Below are positions 8,443 to 15,655 of a stretch of DNA of 64,000 bases, one piece after another. Origin of the DNA: Lewinellaceae bacterium (GTDB lineage Bacteria > Bacteroidota > Bacteroidia > Chitinophagales > Saprospiraceae); the NCBI GenBank assembly GCA_016719605.1, contig JADJYW010000012.1, positions 275,487-339,486 on the forward strand, read 5' to 3'. Both the position numbers and the translations under genes were made by a program. Each line of letters opens with the position of its first letter. The stretch's first letter is position 1. The notes below the pieces were generated by a model that saw only the letters and a list, made by a program, of their open reading frames with translations, ran no database searches and had not been told where the DNA came from.

Positions 8443-10260
8443 ATGGCTTATTCCAACTTGCGCGACGCCGTCCGCGACCTCGAAAAAAACGGCATGCTGC
8501 TCCGAATCCGTGAGGAAGTGGACCCCAACCTCGAAATGGCGGAAATTCACCGCCAGGTGTATGACCGCCAAGGCCCCGCCGTACTCTACGAACGGGTGAA
8601 AGGCAGCCCGTTTCAGGCCGTGAGCAACCTGTACGGAACATTCCGGCAAACCGAATTCCTGTTTCGTCACACGCTGGAGCGCGTCAAGCGGGTCATCGAA
8701 CTAAAAAAAGACCCGGCCAATTTTTTTAAAAAACCCGGGCGCTACCTGTCCGCGCCGTTCACGGCGCTCTCGGCCCTGCCCATGCACAGCCTGCTCCCCC
8801 CTCCGGTAGCATACGCCACCACTACGATAGACAAACTCCCGCAAATCAAAAGTTGGCCCATGGACGGCGGGGCGTTCATCACCTTGCCGCAGGTCTTTAC
8901 CGAAGACCCGGACGACCCGGGTATCATGCATTCCAACCTCGGCATGTACCGGATACAACTGTCCGGCAACGACTACCTCCCCAACGAAGAGATCGGCCTG
9001 CACTACCAACTCCACCGGGGTATCGGCGTGCACCACACCAAGTACAACCAGCGGGAAGAGTCCTTCCGGTGTAGTATTTTCGTGGGCGGGCTGCCCAGCC
9101 ATGCCTTTGCCGCCATCATGCCTATGCCCGAGGGGCTGAGCGAACTGACTTTTGCCGGGATGCTGGCCGGCCGCCGCTTCCGCTACACCCGCCGCGACGG
9201 GTACGTCCTGAGCAGCGACGCCGATTTTGTTATCACGGGCGAGATTTTGAAAAATGTAAAAAAATCGGAAGGCCCTTTCGGCGACCACCTTGGCTACTAC
9301 TCGCTGGCGCACGATTTTCCGGTCATGCGCGTACACCGCGTGTATCACCGGAAAAACCCACTCTGGCATTTCACGGCGGTGGGTCGCCCGCCACAGGAAG
9401 ACAGCAGTTTCGGCTGGCTGATCCATGAATTGGTGGCGCCGCTCACCCCGCAGGAGTTTCCGGGGCTAAAAGAACTGCACGCCGTGGATGCCGCCGGAGT
9501 ACACCCGCTGCTACTGGCCATTGGCCATGAGCGCTACATGCCGTTCCGCGAGCGTGTGCCGGAAGAAATCCTGACTATTGCCAACCGAATTCTGGGGTCG
9601 GGGCAGACCTCCTTAGCCAAGTTTTTGTTCATTGCCGCTTCCGATGACGACCCCAGTCTGGATACCCACGACATGCCTCGCTTTTTTCAGCACGTTCTGG
9701 ATCGTGTGGACTGGACCCGCGACCTGCATTTCCAGACCCGAACCACCATCGACACGCTGGACTACTCCGGCTCCGGTTGGAATGCCGGTTCCAAAGTGGT
9801 TATTGCCTGCCGGGGGGATCGCAAGCGCACGCTGACAACTGAATTACCGAAAAACTTTGCGCTTCCGCAGGGATTTTCCGATCCGCAGTTTTGTCTGCCG
9901 GGTATTTTGGCCGTGCAGGCGCCGGCGTTCACGGCCGGGCAGCCGGCCCGCGAGCAAGCCGAACAACTTTGCCAGGCCCTGGAGCCGTTCGACCTGCAAC
10001 ACATCCCGCTGATTTTGTTGGTGGACGACAGCCGTTTCACCGCTGCCACGCTGAATAATTTCGTGTGGGTGGCCTTCACCCGGGCCAATCCCAGCCACGA
10101 TTTGTACGGCGTACGGGCGTTTACCGAGCACAAGCACTGGGGCTGTCGCGGGCCGCTGGTGCTGGATGCCCGCAAGAAGCCGCACCATGCGCCGGAACTG
10201 GAAGTGGATACCGCCGTGCAAAAACGGGTGGAGCAATTGTTGGGCGGGTACACGTTTTAG
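8443..10260 (+). CDS. UbiD-family prenyl-FMN-dependent decarboxylase
   Basis: A 605-residue cytoplasmic decarboxylase of the UbiD family, which removes a carboxylate from aromatic or unsaturated acids using prenylated FMN. Family blocks seen: the N terminus AYSNLRDAVRDLEKNG, RGIGVHHTKYN, FVGGLPSHAFAAIMPMPEG, and SEGPFGDHLGYYSLAHDFP (the E-GPFGDH-GYY active-site region). The length is longer than E. coli UbiD (about 500) but normal for Bacteroidota homologues, which are usually assigned to menaquinone synthesis rather than ubiquinone; that role is inference. The start is fixed by the conserved N terminus, yet the hairpin at 8405-8440 leaves almost no room for a leader. No UbiX-like gene is nearby. 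Confidence 0.93.
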   Translation: MAYSNLRDAVRDLEKNGMLLRIREEVDPNLEMAEIHRQVYDRQGPAVLYERVKGSPFQAVSNLYGTFRQTEFLFRHTLERVKRVIELKKDPANFFKKPGRYLSAPFTALSALPMHSLLPPPVAYATTTIDKLPQIKSWPMDGGAFITLPQVFTEDPDDPGIMHSNLGMYRIQLSGNDYLPNEEIGLHYQLHRGIGVHHTKYNQREESFRCSIFVGGLPSHAFAAIMPMPEGLSELTFAGMLAGRRFRYTRRDGYVLSSDADFVITGEILKNVKKSEGPFGDHLGYYSLAHDFPVMRVHRVYHRKNPLWHFTAVGRPPQEDSSFGWLIHELVAPLTPQEFPGLKELHAVDAAGVHPLLLAIGHERYMPFRERVPEEILTIANRILGSGQTSLAKFLFIAASDDDPSLDTHDMPRFFQHVLDRVDWTRDLHFQTRTTIDTLDYSGSGWNAGSKVVIACRGDRKRTLTTELPKNFALPQGFSDPQFCLPGILAVQAPAFTAGQPAREQAEQLCQALEPFDLQHIPLILLVDDSRFTAATLNNFVWVAFTRANPSHDLYGVRAFTEHKHWGCRGPLVLDARKKPHHAPELEVDTAVQKRVEQLLGGYTF

Positions 10261-10393
10261 TGTGCGGACGATTTAATGTACTTTCGGCGCCTTGAAAGTC
10301 AATGGTTTAGGAAAATCCTTCCTGCGCGTGTCAACCCTCCACCGGCAATGACAAACAAGATGGAGCAAATGTAGAGTGGACGTTTAAAGCGAT

Positions 10394-10420
10394 GGGCGTG
10401 GTCACGATGTTGCCGTCCAC
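10394..10420 (-). repeat. 27-bp copy of a segment also found at 12232-12258
   Basis: This segment matches 12232-12258 at 26 of 27 bases. On the minus strand it reads VDGNIVTTP in one frame, like VDGDIVTTP in the 12184-12291 ORF. It lies in the 218-bp gap after the UbiD-family gene, where no complete gene is seen, and may be a scar of the same gene family. Confidence 0.7.
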
Positions 10421-10432
10421 GCAGGGTAGCAG

Positions 10433-10460
10433 TTGTTTCCCCCGCCGTGCCCTACATTTG
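10433..10460 (+). promoter_or_regulatory. Bacteroidota-type promoter for the SUMF1-like gene
   Basis: TACATTTG at 10453-10460 matches the -7 consensus TAnnTTTG exactly. A TTG at 10433-10435, 17 bp upstream, is a reasonable -33 element. The ATG follows at 10479. No transcript data support it. Confidence 0.5.
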
Positions 10461-10478
10461 CGCAAAATTCGTCCACTG

Positions 10479-11399
10479 ATGAAAACACCCGTCTACATCC
10501 TTGTGCCCTGCGCCGCCCTGTTTTTCCTCCTTAGTTCGACCGCCTTGCCTACCGCCGGCCCCCAAGCTCCGTACCCGCTGCGTGCCGATAAGGACTTCGC
10601 CTGCGGTATCGCCGTGGAGGACAGTCTGATACTCGTACGCGGCGGCACATTCGAGATGGGCGATATGCTTGACGACGGGGACGATTGGGAGAGGCCCGTA
10701 CACCCGGTGACGCTGGGCGATTTTTACCTCGGCAGGACTGAGGTGACCTTCATTGAGTACGATGCCTTTTGTGTGGCCACAGGCCGGGCGAAACCCTCCG
10801 ACGCGGGCTGGGGCCGGGGCAAGCGGCCCGCGATCAACGTGAGTTGGCACGATGCGGTGGCATACTGCAACTGGCTGAGCGAGCGCCAGGGGCTAACAAC
10901 GGTGTACACGATCAACGAGACCTCGGTGACGGCGGATTGGGCTGCCGACGGCTACCGGCTGCCCACCGAGGCGGAGTGGGAATACGCCGCCCGCAGCGGG
11001 GGCAAACGGGTGCGCTTTGGCAACGGCAAGGACGTGGCCGACCCTTCGGAGATCAATTTTGCAGGCAGCGCTGCGTACAAGTCCAATTATTCCCGCGTGG
11101 GCGTTTTCCGGGAAAAAACCATCCCGGTGGGCAGTTTTCGGCCAAATGACCTGGGCCTGCACGATATGACGGGCAATGTGTGGGAATGGTGCTGGGACTG
11201 GTTCGGGGAGAACTATTACGCCAAGTCGGAGCAAGACAACCCGACTGGACCGAGTTTGGGTTACCGTCGGGTGTTGCGTGGCGGCTCATGGGGCAATCCG
11301 CCCGACAACGTGCGGGTGGCTTACCGCAACGGCCGTGACCCGTCAACCGGCGACTTTGACTATGGCTTTCGCCTCGCCAGGGCAGCACGTGGGGGGTAA
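10479..11399 (+). CDS. Exported SUMF1/formylglycine-generating-enzyme-fold protein lacking the FGE cysteines
   Basis: A 306-residue protein with a signal peptide (YILVPCAALFFLLSSTALPT). The SUMF1 fold is clear: VRGGTFEMGDMLDDGDDWER, FYLGRTEVTFIEYDAFC, INVSWHDAVAYCNWLSER, GYRLPTEAEWEYAARSGG, GLHDMTGNVWEWCWDWFG and RVLRGGSWGN. Genuine formylglycine-generating enzymes have a pair of catalytic cysteines shortly after the RGGSW motif; here that stretch reads GNPPDNVRVAYRNGRDP with none. It is therefore probably not a sulfatase activator but a structural or GldK/GldJ-like relative (inference). No sulfatase is nearby. I start at ATG 10479, where the signal peptide begins. Confidence 0.88.
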   Translation: MKTPVYILVPCAALFFLLSSTALPTAGPQAPYPLRADKDFACGIAVEDSLILVRGGTFEMGDMLDDGDDWERPVHPVTLGDFYLGRTEVTFIEYDAFCVATGRAKPSDAGWGRGKRPAINVSWHDAVAYCNWLSERQGLTTVYTINETSVTADWAADGYRLPTEAEWEYAARSGGKRVRFGNGKDVADPSEINFAGSAAYKSNYSRVGVFREKTIPVGSFRPNDLGLHDMTGNVWEWCWDWFGENYYAKSEQDNPTGPSLGYRRVLRGGSWGNPPDNVRVAYRNGRDPSTGDFDYGFRLARAARGG

Positions 11400-11444
11400 G
11401 ATTTGATTTTTTTACCTTTGGAAGGGTTTTGCGAGCGGTGGCGG

Positions 11445-11657
11445 CTACCCGCCGACTCGGGCCGGTTGTCCGCTTGCTTTTTCTTTTTGTTGAATTTGTA
11501 TCTTATCTGATGTGTGTTTGGCGCGTTCCAGGATGATCCTGATGCGTTCGCCGACAGGCAAATGCGCGACGCTTTCGGCGGCTTTATCTTTCCAGACCCA
11601 TACTTCCAGTTGGGCTTTGGAGACGGTGTGAAGACTACTACTTTTTTGCTTTTTCAT
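11445..11657 (-). CDS. Small partner (putative antitoxin) of the PIN-domain toxin
   Basis: A 70-residue basic protein (MKKQKSSSLHTVSKAQLEVW...). Its ATG overlaps the TGA of the PIN gene (ATGA), so the two are translationally coupled. A predicted helix (VGERIRIILERAKHTSDKIQ) follows a short N-terminal segment. No named antitoxin family is recognised. Size, overlap and partner argue for an antitoxin or accessory subunit, in toxin-first order. The C-terminal tail (EKASGQPARVGG) is low in structure. Confidence 0.65.
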   Translation of the reverse strand: MKKQKSSSLHTVSKAQLEVWVWKDKAAESVAHLPVGERIRIILERAKHTSDKIQIQQKEKASGQPARVGG

Positions 11658-12139
11658 ACATAAATCAATTCGGTGGGTGTTAAAATGCGCAGCGGATGCA
11701 AATAGCCCAACTGATAGTTTAAGGAAATCACTTTGCGTTCACGATGCACATTGGCGAGGTGCCGGTAGTTCCAACTAACGAGATAGTCAATTTTTTCGAT
11801 CACGCAGCAGGCAACATGCAAGGCATCATATAACTTTTTGGGCGGCATGACACCACTCTGGAGATATTGCTCCGCAAGGTTGTCAACATCTGCCGGCGAA
11901 TTTATCGCCAAGCGTTCGATGTAATAATCTTCAAAAACGCGCAGAAGTTGATGGCGTTTACGCTCGTCATCCGTTTGGTTGATTTCATCCACCACAAAGT
12001 CAGACCAGTACGTTTTGTAAATGCCGGTTTTGACATAGTTTTCAAAAAAGTCAACGGTAATTTCCTTTTTTTCAGGAGCATCATCTGCAAAAAGAAAGTT
12101 GATGGCCGAAGTGTCGAGATAAACAGTTGGACGAATCAT
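11654..12139 (-). CDS. PIN-domain ribonuclease, putative VapC-like toxin
   Basis: A 161-residue PIN-fold protein. The N terminus TVYLDTSAINFLF gives the first catalytic aspartate (D9); E52 (VVDEINQ) and D105 (KKLYDALHVACC) fit the conserved acidic positions of the metal-dependent RNase site, and ISWN-like VSWNYRHLAN closes the fold. PIN toxins cleave tRNA or rRNA and are blocked by a partner protein. The downstream 70-residue gene overlaps its stop by 4 bp, so the toxin gene is first, the reverse of classical vapBC. The target RNA is unknown. Confidence 0.85.
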   Translation of the reverse strand: MIRPTVYLDTSAINFLFADDAPEKKEITVDFFENYVKTGIYKTYWSDFVVDEINQTDDERKRHQLLRVFEDYYIERLAINSPADVDNLAEQYLQSGVMPPKKLYDALHVACCVIEKIDYLVSWNYRHLANVHRERKVISLNYQLGYLHPLRILTPTELIYV

Positions 12140-12183
12140 TGTGCAAATATGCGTGTTTTATGCCCGGTTTGAGAATCCTCTCC

Positions 12184-12291
12184 TCACCCCTCAAACACAT
12201 CCGCCAGCACCACCTCCATACCGGGCACGACGGGCGTGGTCACGATGTCGCCGTCCACATACGGGCGCAGGCCTTTCAAACGATGCAGCAT
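12184..12291 (-). pseudogene. Possible 3' relic of a Uma2-like gene
   Basis: A 35-codon frame reading LHRLKGLRPYVDGDIVTTP, then VVPGMEVVLADVFEG and a stop. The end resembles the C terminus of Uma2/DUF820 restriction-endonuclease-fold proteins (V..PG..V.L..VF). It begins 3 bp behind the stop of the MbnP-like gene in the same frame, and no upstream part of such a gene is present. A 27-bp segment of it recurs at 10394-10420. I read it as a decayed fragment; a small genuine ORF is the alternative. Confidence 0.4.
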
Positions 12292-12294
12292 CAC

Positions 12295-13296
12295 TCACCC
12301 CCCGGAAACAACAACCAGCTGTTTTTGCGCCAGCACACTGCCTTTGCTGTAAAAAACATATCGGTACACGCCTGCCGGCAAACTGGCGGTTTCTAGATAC
12401 AACGTCCCTTCCCGCGGCAGGTTGTCGTGCCGGCGGACGATCTGTCCGGCTGGGTTTGTCAGTATCATGCTCACCCGGTCGGCGGCATTCAGGTTGTACC
12501 GGATGGTGGTTCCGGCCAGGGTCGGGTTGGGTGTAGCCGCCACCCGATCCGATTGCAGGGTTACATCGGGGGCTGCGCTCACCTGGTCCAGCACGATGAA
12601 ATTTTTCGTGGCAGCATTGTTCATCATGGCGGCATTGGGTGGGGCGCTGCCGTGCTGGGTGAGGTTGCCGCTCATGTCCAACTTGTCGAACAGCCGCGTG
12701 TAGTCTAAGGTCAACTCCACGAGCAGGCGGCCATTTTCCGCTGTGCCGGCGCCGGTTAGTTCCACCATTCGATACAGGCTGTCGTCGAGATTGTGGTATT
12801 GAAAAATTGCTTCGGGGGCGCCGTCATTGTTCAGGTCCACTAAGCCTTCGATGGCCATGAACCGATAGCCGGACACCCAGCCCCAGTGCATCGAAGGGTT
12901 TTGGTGCGCCAGCGGGTGGTCGGTTGGCCAGGAAGAGGGGTCGAGGTGGTTGTGCGCGGCATCCACGCCGAGGTGCAGCGTCAGGCCCGTGAGGCTGCCG
13001 GCGGGTGTGGCGCCGGTGTTGTATTCCCGGTTGGGCGTGTTGGCATTGACCAGCATAAAATTGCCGGCGAGCGGTAGTTTGCTGCCGTTAGCGAGGTTCA
13101 GTTCGATTTCTGAAATGTAAAACTCGGCGCGGGTCAGCAAGGCTTTTCGGCCGTCGGGGAGCGAAAAAACGGTGTTGTTCAGCACGAGCGGATCGCCGCT
13201 CACCTGATGTTTGAACCGGAAAACAACCTCGTTATTTTGGGCGAAAATGCCGGCGCCGGCGAAGAGCAGAGCAAGCAGGAACGGGATTTTTTTCAT
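12295..13296 (-). CDS. MbnP-like secreted protein with T9SS C-terminal sorting domain
   Basis: A 333-residue protein with a signal peptide (IPFLLALLFAGAGIFAQ). The core shows MbnP family features: an N-terminal strand VVFRFKHQVSGDPLVLNN, SLPDGRKALLTRAEFYIS, LHLGVDAAHNH and HPLAHQNPSMHWGWVSGYRF. MbnP proteins occur with MauG-like MbnH and are linked to copper. The last 75 or so residues (VAATPNPTLAGTTIRYNL ... GVYRYVFYSKGSVLAQKQLV) are a type A T9SS sorting domain, so it is probably exposed on the cell surface. Start at 13296, 7 bp after the HMA gene. No mbnH-like gene is present. Confidence 0.86.
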   Translation of the reverse strand: MKKIPFLLALLFAGAGIFAQNNEVVFRFKHQVSGDPLVLNNTVFSLPDGRKALLTRAEFYISEIELNLANGSKLPLAGNFMLVNANTPNREYNTGATPAGSLTGLTLHLGVDAAHNHLDPSSWPTDHPLAHQNPSMHWGWVSGYRFMAIEGLVDLNNDGAPEAIFQYHNLDDSLYRMVELTGAGTAENGRLLVELTLDYTRLFDKLDMSGNLTQHGSAPPNAAMMNNAATKNFIVLDQVSAAPDVTLQSDRVAATPNPTLAGTTIRYNLNAADRVSMILTNPAGQIVRRHDNLPREGTLYLETASLPAGVYRYVFYSKGSVLAQKQLVVVSGG

Positions 13297-13303
13297 GGTG
13301 CGG

Positions 13304-13711
13304 TTAGTTTTTGGGAGCATCGTCTTCCGTGCAGGATTTGGCGGTGCTTGGTGCGCCGGTCCGATCGTATTTGCAGCAGCCGTGCAGGTCGTTGTACACG
13401 GCATCGGGCGCTTTGTAGCCCACATTGTCGTAGCCGGACAGTGCCACGGCTTTTTGAATGGCATCGGCAGTGGTTTTTGCCGGGTCGAAGGTGACCGTCA
13501 TCAGGTCGGCATCCATGTCCCAGGTTGCCTTGGTATCCCCGGCATCCACGGCAGATTTTTCGATAATGCGTTGGCACATACCACAATTACCGAGCACCAG
13601 AAAGGTCTCCGTTTTTTCGGTAGCGGCTGCTTTGGTTGTTTTTTTGACCATGCCGGTTTGGGCGGTCAGCAGCGTGGTGAAAAGGCTCGCGAGGAGCACA
13701 GTCAGAAACAT
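13304..13711 (-). CDS. Exported heavy-metal-associated (HMA) domain protein
   Basis: A 135-residue protein. An N-terminal signal sequence (LTVLLASLFTTLLTAQ) is followed by an HMA ferredoxin-like domain with the metal-binding loop GNCGMC (C43 and C46), and TVTFDPAKTTADAIQKAVAL as its second half. An unusual extra site lies near the C terminus: HGCC at residues 110-113 plus C127. HMA domains bind Cu(I) or similar soft metals; the signal peptide puts this one outside the cytoplasm. It is 7 bp upstream of the MbnP-like gene and probably co-transcribed with it. Confidence 0.88.
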   Translation of the reverse strand: MFLTVLLASLFTTLLTAQTGMVKKTTKAAATEKTETFLVLGNCGMCQRIIEKSAVDAGDTKATWDMDADLMTVTFDPAKTTADAIQKAVALSGYDNVGYKAPDAVYNDLHGCCKYDRTGAPSTAKSCTEDDAPKN

Positions 13712-13757
13712 TTTTGCATTGCCATAAGAACAGTGTATTGAAAAAGTGTCAAAAATC

Positions 13758-13808
13758 GGGTGCGTCAAACTTTCCGGATGTTTAAAATCTGGAAAGTTTG
13801 ACGCACCC
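13758..13808. repeat. Perfect 18-bp inverted repeat between HMBD and HMA genes
   Basis: Arms 13758-13775 and 13791-13808 are fully complementary with a 15-base loop. There is no T-run of terminator type on either side. It separates the HMBD lipoprotein gene from the HMA/MbnP pair and could be a processing site, an attenuator or a dispersed palindromic repeat. Confidence 0.85.
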
Positions 13809-13825
13809 ACCGACCACGAAAAAAA

Positions 13826-14104
13826 TTAATGTTCGTGCCCGTGGTCATGTCCGTCATGCGGATGATCGTGTTCTTCTTCCAATTCGGAAGTGGATACCAG
13901 ATCCATCTTGCAAACAGGGCAAGTACCGGGTTGTTCGTAGTTTTTTTCGCCTTCACATTTCATTGGACAAGCATACGCGACGGCGGTCTGTTCGGCGGGC
14001 GTAGTGGCGGCGTCCGTGGTGGTGGTCGCGGGTTTTGGCGTGTCGTTGCAGGCCGTTACAGCCAGAGTCAACACCGCAATTGCGAGAAAAATAAAGTGTT
14101 TCAT
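13826..14104 (-). CDS. Metal-binding HMBD lipoprotein with His-rich tail
   Basis: A 92-residue lipoprotein: signal sequence ending LAVTAC (lipid cysteine C19), a Thr/Ala-rich linker, then a heavy-metal-binding domain ACPMKCEGEKNYEQPGTCPV with C46, C50, C62 and C65, of the kind found beside CusB- and CopA-type copper systems. It ends with a histidine-rich run (HDHPHDGHDHGHEH). It likely buffers or hands over copper in the envelope (inference). It follows ftsE by 27 bp and precedes the HMA and MbnP genes on the same strand. Confidence 0.9.
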   Translation of the reverse strand: MKHFIFLAIAVLTLAVTACNDTPKPATTTTDAATTPAEQTAVAYACPMKCEGEKNYEQPGTCPVCKMDLVSTSELEEEHDHPHDGHDHGHEH

Positions 14105-14131
14105 ATCAATTGTTTATGTTGAAAAAAATCA

Positions 14132-14821
14132 TCATTTTATGGCTACTCCTTCGTCGTCAATCAGTTTGCCGTTTCGGATTCGGATGATTCGAGCGGGAAA
14201 ATTTTGGAGGATGCGGTAGTCGTGGGTAGCGCAGAGCACGGCGGTGTTGTATTCTTTGGCGAGGTTGCGCAGGAGGGTCAGCACGTCGTCGCTGGTTTCG
14301 GGGTCAAGGTTGCCGGTGGGTTCGTCGGCGATAAGCAGGGCGGGGCGGTTGAGCAGGGCGCGGGCGATGACGATGCGCTGTTGTTCGCCGCCGGAGAGTT
14401 CGAACGGCATGGCAAAGCGCTTGTCCGGCAGGTTGACGCCTTCGAGTACTTCCTGCACGCGTTTGTCCATCTCCGCCTGGTCGGTCCAGCCCGTAGCCCG
14501 CAGTACGAAGAGCAGGTTGTCTTCCACATTGCGGTCGGTGAGCAGGTTAAAATCCTGAAAGACAATGCCGAGTTTGCGGCGGAGCAGGTGTACGTTGCGG
14601 CGGGTGGTTGCGCGGAGGTCGAAGCCGGCCACTTCGCCGTTGCCGTTGACGAGGGGCAGGGCGGCGTACAGGGTTTTGAGCAGGCTGGTTTTGCCGCTGC
14701 CGGTTTTGCCGATGAGGTAGGTGAATTCGCCCGGTCCGATGGTCAGGCTGATGTTTTCCAGCACGACGCGGTTGTCTTGCTGGCAGATATCGGTGTTGCT
14801 TAGGCGGATAATCGGTTGCAA
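14132..14821 (-). CDS. ftsE: Cell-division ABC transporter ATP-binding protein FtsE
   Basis: A 229-residue ATPase of the FtsEX complex, which couples division-ring constriction to peptidoglycan hydrolase activation at the inner membrane. Walker A is GKTGSGKT (residues 38-45), the Q-loop lies at FQDFNLL (Q89), the signature is LSGGEQQR (142-149) and Walker B is LLIADEP (162-168), followed by TGNLDP. The length is typical. No ftsX is adjacent, which is common in this phylum. It lies 42 bp downstream of dapB and upstream of the HMBD gene. Confidence 0.9.
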   Translation of the reverse strand: MQPIIRLSNTDICQQDNRVVLENISLTIGPGEFTYLIGKTGSGKTSLLKTLYAALPLVNGNGEVAGFDLRATTRRNVHLLRRKLGIVFQDFNLLTDRNVEDNLLFVLRATGWTDQAEMDKRVQEVLEGVNLPDKRFAMPFELSGGEQQRIVIARALLNRPALLIADEPTGNLDPETSDDVLTLLRNLAKEYNTAVLCATHDYRILQNFPARIIRIRNGKLIDDEGVAIK

Positions 14822-14863
14822 AGCAGGCTTGAGTTTAGAGTTTGCGGAGAGTGCGGCGCAAAT

Positions 14864-15586
14864 CTACTTCAAACCCAGCACATCCTCCATCCGGTACACC
14901 CCAGTCTTTCCGGCCAGCCATTCGGCAGCCAGCACGGCGCCTGCGGCAAATCCCGTGCGCGAGTGTGCGCGATGCTCAATCGTAATCTCGTCCACCGCGC
15001 CGGCCCAACGAATCTGGTGCGTGCCGGGCACCTCGCCTTCGCGGATGGACGAGATGGGCAGGTCGGCGGGGCCGGGCGGGGGTGGGGGAGAGGCGCCAGT
15101 TGTGCAGGCGCTGCGATAGCGCGAGGATGTCCTGCGCCAGGGTGAGGGCGGTGCCGCTAGGGGCATCGAGTTTGTGGATGTGGTGGATTTCCGTCAGGTC
15201 GGGTCGGTACTCGGGGTGGTTGTCCATGAGTTGGGCCAGGAATCGGTTGAGGGCGAAAAACAGGTTGACGCCCACGCTGAAATTGGAGGCCCAGAGCAAC
15301 GCGCCCTGGTGTTGGGGCACCAGGCTTCTGCATCGGCCAACTGTTCGAGCCAGCCGGTGGTGCCGCTCACGACAGGCACGCCCGCTTCGAGGCAGGCCAT
15401 GACATTGCCGAATGCCGCTTCCGGACGTGAAAATTCGATGGCCATATCGGCTGTCTGCAGCCATTCCGGGGCGACCGCAGCGCGGTTTTCGCGGGTGATG
15501 CGCCAGGCGATTTCGTGCCCGCGCTCCAGCGCGATGGTTTCGATGGCCCGGCCCATTTTGCCGTAGCCGAAGAGTCCTATTTTCAT
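14864..15586 (-). CDS. dapB: 4-hydroxy-tetrahydrodipicolinate reductase, interrupted by two frameshifts
   Basis: DapB reduces hydroxy-tetrahydrodipicolinate in lysine and diaminopimelate synthesis. Three consecutive frames supply one protein: the NAD(P)-binding N terminus (MKIGLFGYGKMGRAIE ... VVSGTTGWLEQL), then WASNFSVGVNLFFALNRFLA and HHIHKLDAPSGTALTLAQD (the catalytic HH-K region), then ISSIREGEVPGTHQIRWAG to the end. Breaks are near 15314-15317 (GGGG on the plus strand) and in the C/G-rich run 15070-15095. Restoring one base at each gives a normal-length enzyme of about 240 residues. Because the gene is normally essential, sequencing indels are more likely than true decay. Confidence 0.88.
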
Positions 15587-15655
15587 GTGTTGTGTATTCT
15601 GTTTCGGGCCACGCGTGTTCCGGTGAAAGCGGGGTTTGGCCGGCGAAACAACCAG

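Noticed and set aside
10261..12294. Genomic island or prophage carrying the SUMF1-like gene and PIN pair
   Set aside because: No integrase, transposase or attachment site was seen; only the 27-bp match suggests insertion, so it is kept as a finding rather than a feature.
13297..13464. N-terminal extension of the MbnP-like protein
   Set aside because: It overlaps the HMA gene and lacks a signal peptide, whereas the Met at 13296 begins one.
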